Positions 42,501-50,076 of a stretch of DNA of 64,000 nt are shown here, piece after piece. The stretch lies in NCBI RefSeq assembly GCF_002192455.1, contig NZ_CP021744.1:4122001-4186000 (forward strand), given 5' to 3'. Position numbers and translations under genes: made by a program. Within the stretch, counting starts at the first letter, position 1, and the number at the start of each line of letters is the position of its first letter. The DNA comes from Streptomyces albireticuli. GTDB taxonomy: Bacteria; Actinomycetota; Actinomycetes; Streptomycetales; Streptomycetaceae. The notes below the pieces were generated by a model. That model did not search any database and had not been told where the DNA came from. It worked only from the letters and a program-made list of their open reading frames with translations.

Positions 42501-43537
42501 TGGAAGACGCGGTGCTGCTCGGCGTGGGACAGCCGGGCGTACAGCGGCAGGATCTCGGTGGTCTGCGCGACGGCGCCGCCGGCGCGGCCGAACTTCTTCT
42601 CCAGGGCGTCCGCGGTGTCCCGGATCTCCCGCTCGCCGGAGAGGAAGACGAGTATGTCGCCGTCGCCCTCGCGCTGGAGTTCGTCCACGGCGTCGCAGAT
42701 CGCGGTGATCTGATCGCGGTCGGAGTCCTCGGAGTCCTCCTCCAGCAGCGGCCGGTAGCGCACCTCGACCGGATACGTCCGCCCGCTCACCTCGATGATC
42801 GGGGCGTCGCCGAAGTGCCGGGAGAAGCGCTCCGGGTCGATCGTCGCCGAGGTGATGACGACCTTGAGGTCGGGGCGGCGGGGGAGCAGCTGGGCGAGGT
42901 AGCCCAGGATGAAGTCGATGTTGAGGCTGCGCTCGTGGGCCTCGTCGATGATGATCGTGTCGTACTGGCGCAGCTCGCGGTCGGTCTGGAGCTCGGCGAG
43001 CAGGATGCCGTCCGTCATCAGCTTGACGAGGGTGTCGCCGCCCACCTGGTCGGTGAAGCGGACCTTCCAGCCGACCGCCCCGCCCAGCGGCGTCCGCATC
43101 TCCTCGGCGACCCGCTCCGCGACCGTGCGGGCCGCGATCCGGCGCGGCTGGGTGTGGCCGATCAGGCCCCGCACGCCCCGGCCGAGCTCCAGGCAGATCT
43201 TGGGGATCTGGGTGGTCTTGCCGGAGCCGGTCTCACCCGCGACGATCACGACCTGGTGGTCACGGATCGCCGCGAGGATCTCGTCCTTCTTCTGGCTGAC
43301 CGGCAGCTGTTCTGGGTAGGTGATCTCGGGGACGGCGGCCCGGCGTGCCGCGACGCGCAGCTCGGCGGTGTCGACGTCGGTCGCGATCTCGGCCAGCACG
43401 GCCGTACGGGCCTCTGGCTTGCGGATGCGGCGCGCACCGTCGAGCCGGCGGCCCAGCCGCTGCGCGTCGTGCGGCGTCAGCTCGGGCAGGCGGGCGGCGA
43501 GGCCGGCGAAGGTGGCGGAGGCAGGCTGCGTAGACAT
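39557..43537 (-). CDS. hrpA: ATP-dependent RNA helicase HrpA (DEAH box)
   Basis: A 1326-residue DEAH/RHA helicase acting on RNA in the cytoplasm. Walker A GETGSGKT is at residues 101-108, HTQPRRIAARTVAERVAEE is motif Ia, DEAH is at 198-201, SAT follows at about 237 and QRKGRCGRTSDG is motif VI. The ratchet, OB-fold and long C-terminal HrpA domain (DUF3418 type) make up the rest, and the length matches the family. In E. coli HrpA rescues stalled ribosomes. The start is ATG 43537 (STQPASATFAGLAARLPEL). It is framed by two identical tRNA-Asp genes. Confidence 0.95.
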   Translation of the reverse strand: MSTQPASATFAGLAARLPELTPHDAQRLGRRLDGARRIRKPEARTAVLAEIATDVDTAELRVAARRAAVPEITYPEQLPVSQKKDEILAAIRDHQVVIVAGETGSGKTTQIPKICLELGRGVRGLIGHTQPRRIAARTVAERVAEEMRTPLGGAVGWKVRFTDQVGGDTLVKLMTDGILLAELQTDRELRQYDTIIIDEAHERSLNIDFILGYLAQLLPRRPDLKVVITSATIDPERFSRHFGDAPIIEVSGRTYPVEVRYRPLLEEDSEDSDRDQITAICDAVDELQREGDGDILVFLSGEREIRDTADALEKKFGRAGGAVAQTTEILPLYARLSHAEQHRVFQRHTGRRVVLATNVAETSLTVPGIRYVIDPGFARISRYSHRTKVQRLPIEAVSQASANQRKGRCGRTSDGICIRLYSEDDFLARPEFTDAEILRTNLASVILQMTAAGLGDIEKFPFIDPPDRRNIKDGVDLLVELGALDPQQKDPKKRLTQLGRKLAQLPVDPRLARMVLEADRNGCVREVMVIASALSIQDPRERPSEKQAQADQQHARFKDETSDFLAFLNLWRYVREQQKALSSSAFRRMCKSEFLNYLRIREWQDIYSQLRTVAKQMGVHLSEDDAPEDRVHQSLLSGLLSHIGLKDTEKNEYLGARSAKFAVFPGSALFRKQPRWVMSAELVETSRLWARVNAKVEPEWIEPLAQHLVKRNYSEPHWEQKQAAVMAYERVTLYGVPIVAQRKVNYGRIDPETSRELFIRNALVEGDWRTHHEFFHDNRKLLGEVEELEHRARRRDILVDDETLFDFYDQRLPDHVVSGAHFDSWWKHKRREEPELLNFEHSMLINENAEAVTKDDYPDSWRQGRLKFRVTYQFEPGADADGVTVHIPLQVLNQVSAEGFDWQIPGLREDLVTELIRSLPKPIRRNYVPAPNYAKAFLDRAVPLQEPLATTLTRELQRMVGVRMEPEDFDLAKVPDHLKITFRIVDERKRKIAEDKDLEALRLRLKPKTQAAITKAFEQASEAAGESGGPRGPEQRSGLTRWTIGTLPRTFETRRAGQPVKAYPALVDEGASVAVRLFDTEAEQRQAMWRGTRRLILLNLPSNPAKFAQDKLSNQQKLALSANPHGSIPALFDDCVAAAADKLIAARGGPAWDEESFRKLFDAVRADIVDATLDTIRKVQEVLAAWQSCERRLKSPPLSTSLPLVPSVADVREQLTELVGPGFVTAHGVRRLPDVLRYLVAVDRRLTQLPSNVDRDRARMAKVKEMRDEHAWLLEQFPKGRPVPQEALDIRWMIEELRVSYFAHALGTAHPVSDKRIVKAIDQLAP

Positions 43538-43599
43538 ACGAGGTCCAGGATCGCACCAGCCGCCGGAAAGCGGCGAACGCATTTCCCGGGGCAAACCAC

Positions 43600-43629
43600 T
43601 GAGCCCCCCGTCCGAGGACGAGGGGCTCA
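43600..43629 (-). terminator. Terminator of the Glu-Asp-Phe tRNA operon
   Basis: 8-bp stem TGAGCCCC / GGGGCTCA with an inner CGTCC/GGACG stem, just past tRNA-Phe on the minus strand. Confidence 0.7.
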
Positions 43630-43634
43630 CGCTG

Positions 43635-43708
43635 TGGCTGGGGCCGGGGTCGAACCGGCGACCTTCCGCTTTTCAGGCGGACGCTCGTACCAACTGAGCT
43701 ACCCAGCC
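43635..43708 (-). tRNA. tRNA-Phe (GAA)
   Basis: 74-base cloverleaf: acceptor GGCTGGG/CCCAGCC with A73, anticodon loop CTGAAAA, T arm with GTTCGAC. Confidence 0.96.
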
Positions 43709-43731
43709 ACGCGACCTACGAGAGATCGCAG

Positions 43732-43806
43732 CGGTCCTGACGGGATTTGAACCCGCGGCCTCCACCTTGACAGGGTGGCGAGCACTCCAAACTGCTCCAC
43801 AGGACC
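43732..43806 (-). tRNA. tRNA-Asp (GTC), copy 2
   Basis: Identical to 39376-39450. The identity continues through five bases upstream of the tRNA. Confidence 0.96.
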
Positions 43807-43845
43807 TTGCTATGTGCGAGCACTAGTCTCGCACACGGTAAAGCG

Positions 43846-43918
43846 TGCCCCCAACGGGATTCGAACCCGTGCTACCGCCTTGAAAGGGCGGCGTCCTGGG
43901 CCACTAGACGATGAGGGC
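43846..43918 (-). tRNA. tRNA-Glu (TTC)
   Basis: 73-base cloverleaf: acceptor GCCCTCA/TGGGGGC, A73, anticodon loop CTTTCAA, canonical T arm. First gene of the Glu-Asp-Phe array. Confidence 0.96.
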
Positions 43919-44183
43919 TGATGGCCCACCTGGGCGCTTCGCAGCGCCTCGGGGACGTGAGAAGCATATGGGATGCAGGGAGAAACGCCAAAACGGTTTG
44001 CCGGCGGCTTGTCGCCGGCCCGCTCGGCGGCTCGCCGGCGGCCGGGCGCGGCCCCGCGCGGGCGGGTGACGGGCGGGGCCGGTGCGGCCGCGGGGGCGGG
44101 TGGCCGGTCCCGGTGGGTGCGGGGCCCGGGGCCGCGCCGAAGGCCGTTCCGGGGTACGGCGCGGAGCGCGCCCGTGCCGGACA

Positions 44184-44543
44184 ATGGCGAGCGTGCTGGA
44201 GATGACGCGCGAGGAGTTCGAGGAACTGGTCGCCGAGGCCCTGGACCGGATCCCGCCGGAGCTGACGCGGCTGATGGACAACGTCGCGGTGTTCGTGGAG
44301 GACGAGCCCCCGGCGGACGACCCTGAGCTGCTCGGCCTCTACGAGGGGACGCCGCTGACCGAGCGCGGCGAGTGGTACGCCGGGGTGCTGCCGGACCGGA
44401 TCACGATCTACCGGGGCCCGACGCTGCGGATGTGCGAGGACCGGGAAGAGGTCGTCCACGAGACGGAGGTGACGGTCGTTCACGAGGTCGCGCACCACTT
44501 CGGCATCGACGACGAGCGGCTGCACGCGCTCGGGTACGGCTGA
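44184..44543 (+). CDS. Metallopeptidase family protein (zincin, HExxH)
   Basis: A 119-residue minimal zincin. VTVVHEVAHHFGIDDERLHALGYG carries HEVAHH (zinc ligands and catalytic Glu) with a downstream acidic residue, the pattern of the possible-zinc-metallopeptidase family common in actinobacteria. No signal peptide, so cytoplasmic. The start is ATG 44184; GTG 44193 and ATG 44202 are in frame and possible since no site has a strong Shine-Dalgarno. It stands alone. Substrate unknown. Confidence 0.88.
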   Translation: MASVLEMTREEFEELVAEALDRIPPELTRLMDNVAVFVEDEPPADDPELLGLYEGTPLTERGEWYAGVLPDRITIYRGPTLRMCEDREEVVHETEVTVVHEVAHHFGIDDERLHALGYG

Positions 44544-44726
44544 CCGGCCGCGCCCCGGGGGCGGGGTGGGCCGGGCTGTGGGAGAGGGCGGGAGTGCGGG
44601 GCCGAAGGGGCCTCCGGTGCCCCGGGGGCGGGTGAGGCGCGTGACAGCGTGCCGCGCGTGTCCTGCGCGGGGCGGGGCCAGTTGGGCAGGGGGCCTGTCC
44701 CACGCGATCCGAAGGCGGTCCCCTTC

Positions 44727-45236
44727 ATGCGCTCCACCTCAGCTCACACAGCCGTCACCCGGATCGCGGCGGTGGCCGTCGCGGCCCTGGCCCTCGGGGG
44801 GTGCATGAGCGTGAGCGACCCGGAGCGGCCCACCCCGTCACCGGGCGCGGACAAGCGGCGCGAGGCCGCGCCGGAGCCGGACGGCGGGGTGCGGATCCCG
44901 GGCGGCCGGCCCGGCCGCCCGGACGCGCGGGCCGTGAAGGGCGCGAGCGGCAGCCCGGCGGCCAAGGGCGCGGCCGCCGCGTCCTCCTCCGCCTCGCCCT
45001 CCGACGACCCCGAGGCGTCCCCGGAGGCGGCGAAGCCGGGCAAGCCCGGTGGCAAGCCCAAGCCGCCCGGCTCGGGTCCCGGTACCGTCCCGGTACCGGG
45101 CAAGCCGCCCGCGCCCTCCCAGGCGCCGCAGCCGCCGCCGAGCAGCCCCGCACCGCCGCCGCCCGCCACCCAGGCGCCGCCGTCCACCACCCCGCCGGCG
45201 CCCCAGCCGGGCCCGCAGGCGGGCCCTGTGGCGTAG
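44727..45236 (+). CDS. Proline-rich lipoprotein
   Basis: A 169-residue secreted protein. The signal peptide (RSTSAHTAVTRIAAVAVAA) ends in a lipobox LALGGC, with Cys at about residue 26, so it should be lipid-anchored outside the membrane. The rest is low-complexity: charged and Gly-rich, then Pro/Ala/Gly repeats (PAPPPPATQAPPSTTPP), probably spanning the wall. No folded domain is visible. ATG 44727 follows GAAGGCGG. Function unknown. Confidence 0.78.
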   Translation: MRSTSAHTAVTRIAAVAVAALALGGCMSVSDPERPTPSPGADKRREAAPEPDGGVRIPGGRPGRPDARAVKGASGSPAAKGAAAASSSASPSDDPEASPEAAKPGKPGGKPKPPGSGPGTVPVPGKPPAPSQAPQPPPSSPAPPPPATQAPPSTTPPAPQPGPQAGPVA

Positions 45237-45299
45237 GCCATTCGGGGGGCGGCTTGCGCTCAGGGGTGGTGGGTGCGTATGGTGGTAGATCGTTTGATC

Positions 45300-45379
45300 C
45301 CATTTGCCCGGCGCCTGACAGAAGCGCGCCGTGTGGCGCGTTCCTTACCTTGCCGTGGCTGACCGCATCGAGGCGGTCA
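45300..45379 (+). promoter_or_regulatory. Structured leader of the first DEAD-box gene
   Basis: The 204-base gap has TATGGT near 45282, GGCGCCTGAC with nearby GCGCC, GCGCGCC-GTGT-GGCGCG, and TGACCGC-N6-GCGGTCA followed by TTTG (45360-45382). The GCGCCTGAC word also occurs in the csp leader at 49542. The Shine-Dalgarno GGAAGG is 13 bases from the ATG, an unusually long spacing. Confidence 0.45.
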
Positions 45380-45440
45380 TTTGTGAAGCCGACACGGAGC
45401 TTGGGCGCGTGCCGAAACTCCGGAAGGTTTCGCATTTCGC

Positions 45441-47693
45441 ATGTCTATTTCCACTGAGAACACCGTCATGCCCGAGGGCGACGAGATCGTCGTCACCGAG
45501 GCTGTCGAGACCGTCGACGCCGTTGACGCCCTCGACACCGACGCCCCCCAGGCCGCCGAGGCCGTCGCCGAAGAGGCCGCCGAGCCCGCCGAGCCGACGA
45601 TCACCTTCGGTGACCTCGGTCTGGACGACGCGATCGTCCGCAAGCTCGCGCAGAACGGTGTCACCACCCCGTTCCCGATCCAGGCCGCGACCATCCCGGA
45701 CGCCCTGGCCGGCAAGGACATCCTCGGCCGTGGCCGCACGGGCTCCGGCAAGACGCTCTCCTTCGGCCTCCCGCTGCTGTCCACGCTGGCCGGCGGCCAC
45801 ACCGAGAAGAAGCGCCCCCGCGGCCTGATCCTCACCCCGACCCGCGAGCTCGCGATGCAGGTCGCCGACGCCCTCCAGCCTTACGGCGACGTCCTCGGCC
45901 TGAAGATGAAGGTCGTCTGCGGCGGTACGTCCATGGGCAACCAGATCTACGCCCTGGAGCGCGGCGTCGACATCCTCGTCGCCACCCCGGGCCGTCTGCG
46001 CGACATCCTCAACCGCGGTGCCGCCCAGCTCGACAAGGTCCAGGTCGCCGTCCTCGACGAGGCCGACCAGATGGCCGACATGGGCTTCCTGCCCGAGGTC
46101 ACCGAGATCCTCGACCAGGTGCCGGCCGGCGGCCAGCGCCTGCTGTTCTCCGCCACCCTGGAGAACGAGATCGACACCCTGGTCAAGCGCTACCTGGTCA
46201 ACCCGATCACGCACGAGGTCGACCCCTCCGCCGGCGCCGTCACCACGATGACCCACCACGTCCTCGTCGTGAAGCCGAAGGACAAGGCGCCGGTCACCGC
46301 CGCCATCGCCGCCCGTAAGGGCCGCACCATCATCTTCGTCCGCACCCAGCTGGGTGCCGACCGCGTCGCCGAGCAGCTGCTCGACGCCGGCGTGAAGGCC
46401 GACGCCCTGCACGGCGGTATGACCCAGGGCGCCCGCAGCCGGGTCCTCGAGGACTTCAAGGCCGGCTACGTGAACTGCCTGGTCGCCACCGACGTCGCCG
46501 CCCGCGGCATCCACGTCGACGGCATCGACCTGGTCCTGAACGTCGACCCCGCCGGTGACCACAAGGACTACCTGCACCGCTCCGGCCGTACGGCCCGCGC
46601 CGGCCAGTCCGGCACGGTCGTCTCCCTGGCCCTGCCGCACCAGCGCAAGCAGATCTTCCGCCTGATGGAGGACGCGGGCGTCGACGCCTCGCGCCACATC
46701 GTCGGCGGCTCCGGCGCCTTCGACGAGGAGGTCGCCAAGATCACCGGCGCCCGCTCCCTCACCGAGGTCCAGGCCGACTCCGCGGCCAACGCCGCCAAGC
46801 AGGCCGAGCGCGACCTCCAGGAGCTCACCCGTCAGCTCGAGCGCGCCCAGCGCCGTGCGACCGAGCTCCGCGAGGAGGCCGACCGCCTGACCGCGCGCGC
46901 CGCCCGTGAGCGCGGTGAGGACCCGGAGGCCGCCGTGGCCGCCGCGGCCGAGGCCGCCGCCAACGAGGCCGAGGCCGAGAAGGCCGCTGCCGCCGCCGCT
47001 GTGCCGGCCCAGGCCGCCCCGGCCTACGAGCGCCGTGACGAGCGTGGCAACTTCGACCGCCGCGACGACCGCTCGGGTGGCTTCCGCCGTGACGACCGCC
47101 GTGACGACCGCTCCTCCGGTGGCTTCCGTCGCGACGACCGCCCGTCCGGTGGTTTCCGCCGTGACGAGCGTCGTGACGACCGTCCCTCGGGTGGCTTCCG
47201 TCGCGACGACCGTCGTGACGACCGCTCCTCGGGTGGCTTCCGTCGCGACGACCGCCCGTCCGGTGGTTTCCGTCGTGACGACCGTCCGGCCGGTGGCGGC
47301 TTCCGCCGTGACGACCGCCCGTCCGGTGGTTTCCGTCGCGACGAGCGTCGTGACGACCGTCCGGCCGGTGGCGGCTTCCGCCGTGACGACCGCCCCTCGG
47401 GTGGTTTCCGTCGCGACGAGCGCCGCGATGACCGTCCGGCCGGTGGCGGCTTCCGCCGTGACGACCGCCCGTCCGGTGGCTTCCGCCGTGACGACCGTCC
47501 CTCCGGTGGCTTCCGCTCCGGTGGCAGCGACCGCCCGTTCAACCGCGACCGCCGCGACGACCGCCCCTCCGGCGGCCACCGCACCGGCGGCGGCGACCGC
47601 CCGTACGGCCGTCGTGACGACCACCGCGGCGGCACCGGCACCGGCTCCTTCGGTCGCCGTGACGACAAGCCGCGCTGGAAGCGCAACGGCTGA
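45441..47693 (+). CDS. DEAD-box RNA helicase with Arg/Gly/Asp-rich tail
   Basis: A 750-residue cytoplasmic RNA helicase of the CsdA/DeaD-RhlE type. An acidic N-terminal stretch of about 50 residues precedes the Q motif (PFPIQAATIPDALAGKD), GRTGSGKT, PTRELA, DEAD, SAT and GRTARAG. After about residue 440 come a helical coiled region and then some 210 residues of RRDDRPSGGF-type repeats, which bind RNA and favour condensates. The upstream leader is structured. Grouped with a csp gene and a second DEAD-box gene, it is likely part of the cold and RNA-structure response. Confidence 0.93.
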   Translation: MSISTENTVMPEGDEIVVTEAVETVDAVDALDTDAPQAAEAVAEEAAEPAEPTITFGDLGLDDAIVRKLAQNGVTTPFPIQAATIPDALAGKDILGRGRTGSGKTLSFGLPLLSTLAGGHTEKKRPRGLILTPTRELAMQVADALQPYGDVLGLKMKVVCGGTSMGNQIYALERGVDILVATPGRLRDILNRGAAQLDKVQVAVLDEADQMADMGFLPEVTEILDQVPAGGQRLLFSATLENEIDTLVKRYLVNPITHEVDPSAGAVTTMTHHVLVVKPKDKAPVTAAIAARKGRTIIFVRTQLGADRVAEQLLDAGVKADALHGGMTQGARSRVLEDFKAGYVNCLVATDVAARGIHVDGIDLVLNVDPAGDHKDYLHRSGRTARAGQSGTVVSLALPHQRKQIFRLMEDAGVDASRHIVGGSGAFDEEVAKITGARSLTEVQADSAANAAKQAERDLQELTRQLERAQRRATELREEADRLTARAARERGEDPEAAVAAAAEAAANEAEAEKAAAAAAVPAQAAPAYERRDERGNFDRRDDRSGGFRRDDRRDDRSSGGFRRDDRPSGGFRRDERRDDRPSGGFRRDDRRDDRSSGGFRRDDRPSGGFRRDDRPAGGGFRRDDRPSGGFRRDERRDDRPAGGGFRRDDRPSGGFRRDERRDDRPAGGGFRRDDRPSGGFRRDDRPSGGFRSGGSDRPFNRDRRDDRPSGGHRTGGGDRPYGRRDDHRGGTGTGSFGRRDDKPRWKRNG
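47060..47530 (+). repeat. Coding tandem repeats of the helicase tail
   Basis: Degenerate units of about 24-30 bases encode FRRDDRPSGG and FRRDERRDDRPAGGG blocks, repeated roughly a dozen times in frame. Confidence 0.85.
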
Positions 47694-47825
47694 TAACCGC
47701 AGGTGACTTGGGGCCCGTACGACACACCGGTGTCGTACGGGCCCCTCTGCTTCGCCACCCCCGGCCGTTGCGTGGGCCATAACGACTCGGGATAACGCGG
47801 TCGGCCGGGCTATGCTGCGGGGTGC

Positions 47826-47898
47826 GGGCCGTTAGCTCAATTGGCAGAGCAGTGGACTTTTAATCCATTGGTTGTGGGTTCGAGTCCCACACGGCCTA
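47826..47898 (+). tRNA. tRNA-Lys (TTT)
   Basis: 73-base cloverleaf: acceptor GGGCCGT/ACGGCCT, A73, D loop AATTGGCA, anticodon loop CTTTTAA, T arm GTGGG-TTCGAGT-CCCAC. Confidence 0.97.
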
Positions 47899-47935
47899 CC
47901 GCGGCAGGCGCCGGGAAACCCGGCTGACCTGCGAA

Positions 47936-47972
47936 GGAGCGCCCCGTCCGGGCTTACCGGGCGGGGCGCTCC
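47936..47972 (+). terminator. Terminator of tRNA-Lys
   Basis: 11-bp stem GGAGCGCCCCG / CGGGGCGCTCC with an inner CCGG/CCGG pairing. Confidence 0.75.
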
Positions 47973-48106
47973 GCTGTTTGGGGAGGCCCTTCACGGGCCG
48001 GTCGGCACCCCGCCGGAGAACGTATGCGGAGACATCTCTTCCGTATGCACCGTTCCGCCGCTTCCTCAGGTCGATGTCGTACCAAAGGGCTATCGCACGA
48101 CACGTA

Positions 48107-48134
48107 CACCTCTTGTCGCGCACCTCTTGTCGCG
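48107..48134. repeat. 14-bp perfect tandem duplication
   Basis: CACCTCTTGTCGCG occurs twice head to tail in the 614-base gap between tRNA-Lys and the DUF6227 gene. Apart from this and the tRNA terminator I see no gene in that gap. Confidence 0.7.
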
Positions 48135-48512
48135 TGACGCGCCCGCGCGTCGTCTCCTACGTCTCGTCTCGTCGGCCGCGCGGGGTTTCCGCGCACCGGG
48201 TCGCCGGAGGGGGCGCGCCGGCGCCCATGGCGGACGGGGCGGCGGCGCGCCTACGCCCGGTGCCCGGCCGCCGGGTGACACCCCCTCCGGCCGCCCCGGC
48301 CGTGAATTCCCCGGCGGCCGACGGGACATGCGCTTCGGGCGTGCCCCGGCGGGAGAGCCGGGGGAGAGCCGGGGCGAGCCCCCTGAAGCATTGCTTCCGC
48401 TGACTCGGGCCCTCATCCGACGAGTTCGCCGGAATCCCGCCCCCCTGCCGTGTTCACGCCGCTACGGTAAGTGCGCGGGGTGGGTGTGGCGAAGGTCGGG
48501 AGGTCGAGGGCC

Positions 48513-49397
48513 GTGGAGAACTCGCGAGCGGGTGAGGGCGAAAGCGGGAGCGGGCGCACGGAGCGCGAGCGGTGCCAGGGGCGCACCGGGCCCGCTGCCC
48601 GCCCGGCGCACGGCCGGCCCGCCGGGGAGCGCGGCGACGGCATCACCCCCGCCGAGCACGTGCGCGAGCTGCTGGACCGCGCGCAGAACGGCTTCGAGAT
48701 CGGCGAACCGCTGCTCGCCCGGCTGCGGACCGCCCTGATGCACCAGGCCGAACTCCGCTCGTACCGCCAGCGCAACGACGAATCGCGCCCCCTGCGCTGC
48801 AACACCTACCGGCACGTCTTCCTGCTCGCCGACGGCAGCAGCCTGCTGCTGTACGAGCTGGAGCACGACACCGGCCCCGAGGAGGAGTTCCGCTACGAGC
48901 TCTACGCCCGGGAGGACGCCCTGGACCGCGCCGAGAGCAGGGTGCACGAGCGGATCGGCGGCGGCATCGGCCCCGGCAGCGAGACCGAGGAGCTGCCCGC
49001 GTGGCTGGCCGAGGAGCTGCTGCTCGCCATGGGCCCCACCCGGCCCCGCCGCGAGTACGTCTGCGACGCCTCGCCCGACCACGCCCGCCGCCTGCTGCGC
49101 CGCGCGGAGAACGAGGACGGCCCCGGCGAGGTGGTGCGCGAGCTGCTCCAGGGGGCGCTCGGCCACCACATCGCGCTGATCACCAAGCCCAGGCGCCGGG
49201 GCGCGGGCCGCGACGCGACCTGGTGCCGCTTCTACGAGCACGCGTTCCTGCTGGAGGGCGGGGGCGAGGTCAGCCTCTGGGAGCTGGAGCACAACATGAA
49301 CACGGACGGCAGGCTCGTGTGCGAGGTCTATCTCGACGAGGCGGAGGCCGAGGTGGCGGCGGACCGGCACGCCCGCGCCCAGGGCGTGGAGCTGTAG
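48513..49397 (+). CDS. DUF6227 family protein
   Basis: A 294-residue streptomycete protein. After a variable 50-residue N-terminus, two related halves can be seen. In each, a helix (EHVRELLDRAQNGFE; DHARRLLRRAENEDG) leads to a strand pair ending in YRHVFLLADGSSLLLYELEHDTG or YEHAFLLEGGGEVSLWELEHNMN, so the protein is an internal duplication. No catalytic residues are evident. GTG 48513 is chosen because GGGAGG is 9 bases upstream; the frame is open to 48471. Function unknown. Confidence 0.82.
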   Translation: MENSRAGEGESGSGRTERERCQGRTGPAARPAHGRPAGERGDGITPAEHVRELLDRAQNGFEIGEPLLARLRTALMHQAELRSYRQRNDESRPLRCNTYRHVFLLADGSSLLLYELEHDTGPEEEFRYELYAREDALDRAESRVHERIGGGIGPGSETEELPAWLAEELLLAMGPTRPRREYVCDASPDHARRLLRRAENEDGPGEVVRELLQGALGHHIALITKPRRRGAGRDATWCRFYEHAFLLEGGGEVSLWELEHNMNTDGRLVCEVYLDEAEAEVAADRHARAQGVEL

Positions 49398-49494
49398 CGG
49401 GCCGGACGGGCGGTCCGGGGCCGGTGGCGGGCCGCCCCGGCCGGGCCCCAGGTGTGATCGTCGGTGGAAGGGGGTTACGGGGGGCCATCGGCGT

Positions 49495-49631
49495 GTGTTA
49501 TGGTCGTTCGAGTTGCAGTTGTGGTACCCATGAACTCGTGTGCGCCTGACGGTTATGTAGCCGAAGGCGCATTTTTGTTTTTAGCCGGTCTATTCCGGTG
49601 TGGGGCCCATCCCATTCACAAGGAGATAGAC
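49495..49631 (+). promoter_or_regulatory. Structured leader/attenuator of the second csp gene
   Basis: A -10-like TATGGT (49499-49504) is followed by GTTGCAGTTGTG (49512-49523) and the stem TGCGCCT / AGGCGCA (49541-49547 and 49565-49571) enclosing TGACGG..GCC. It is followed at once by TTTTTGTTTTT, giving an intrinsic-terminator look some 60 bases before the start codon. It matches the leader of the csp at 4122 in order, spacing and structure. Confidence 0.65.
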
Positions 49632-49835
49632 ATGGCTACTGGCACCGTGAAGTGGTTCAACTCGGAAAAGGGCTTCGGCTTCATCGAGCAGGACGGCGGC
49701 GGCCCGGACGTCTTCGCCCACTACTCGAACATCGCCTCCTCCGGCTTCCGTGAGCTGCTCGAGGGCCAGAAGGTTTCCTTCGACGTCACGCAGGGCCAGA
49801 AGGGCCTTCAGGCCGAGAACATCGTCCCCGCCTGA
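49632..49835 (+). CDS. Cold-shock domain protein (CspA family)
   Basis: A 67-residue cold-shock domain with KGFGFI (RNP1) and VFAHY (RNP2). ATG 49632 follows AGGAGATAGAC. It differs from the paralogue at 4122 in about five residues. Its transcript leader contains the conserved hairpin and U-run described separately. A strong terminator separates it from the DEAD-box gene downstream; both are expected to act on RNA structure. Confidence 0.95.
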   Translation: MATGTVKWFNSEKGFGFIEQDGGGPDVFAHYSNIASSGFRELLEGQKVSFDVTQGQKGLQAENIVPA

Positions 49836-49928
49836 CGATGATCGCCCGCCCGGCAGCAGGCTGACCGGTCCTCCGACCGGTCCGGCCCAGGCCCTACGGC
49901 CCTGCCGGGCAACGCATCACGCTTGACG

Positions 49929-49964
49929 CAATGGGGCCCGCACCACTGGGTGCGGGCCCCATTG
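49929..49964. terminator. Terminator of the second csp gene
   Basis: 16-bp perfect stem starting CAATGGGGCCCGCACC with a 4-base loop. Confidence 0.85.
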
Positions 49965-50076
49965 TCGCCCCCGCACCAGCGCGCCCAGGCTTTTCCGCCG
50001 CCCGTCCGTCCCGGACGGCCTCGCGATGCGAAGTCCTCATCTCGGGCGTGCCACCCCATTGAGGGAAGGTCCCCGT

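Noticed and set aside
39419..43750. 1443-codon plus-strand frame opposite hrpA
   Set aside because: Mirror frame of a high-GC gene; hrpA has complete helicase motifs.
43973..44326. 117-codon frame overlapping the metallopeptidase start
   Set aside because: Out of frame with the HExxH protein and Gly/Arg-rich noise.
47060..47530. CRISPR-like array in the helicase gene
   Set aside because: The repeats have no unique spacers and encode in-frame protein repeats.
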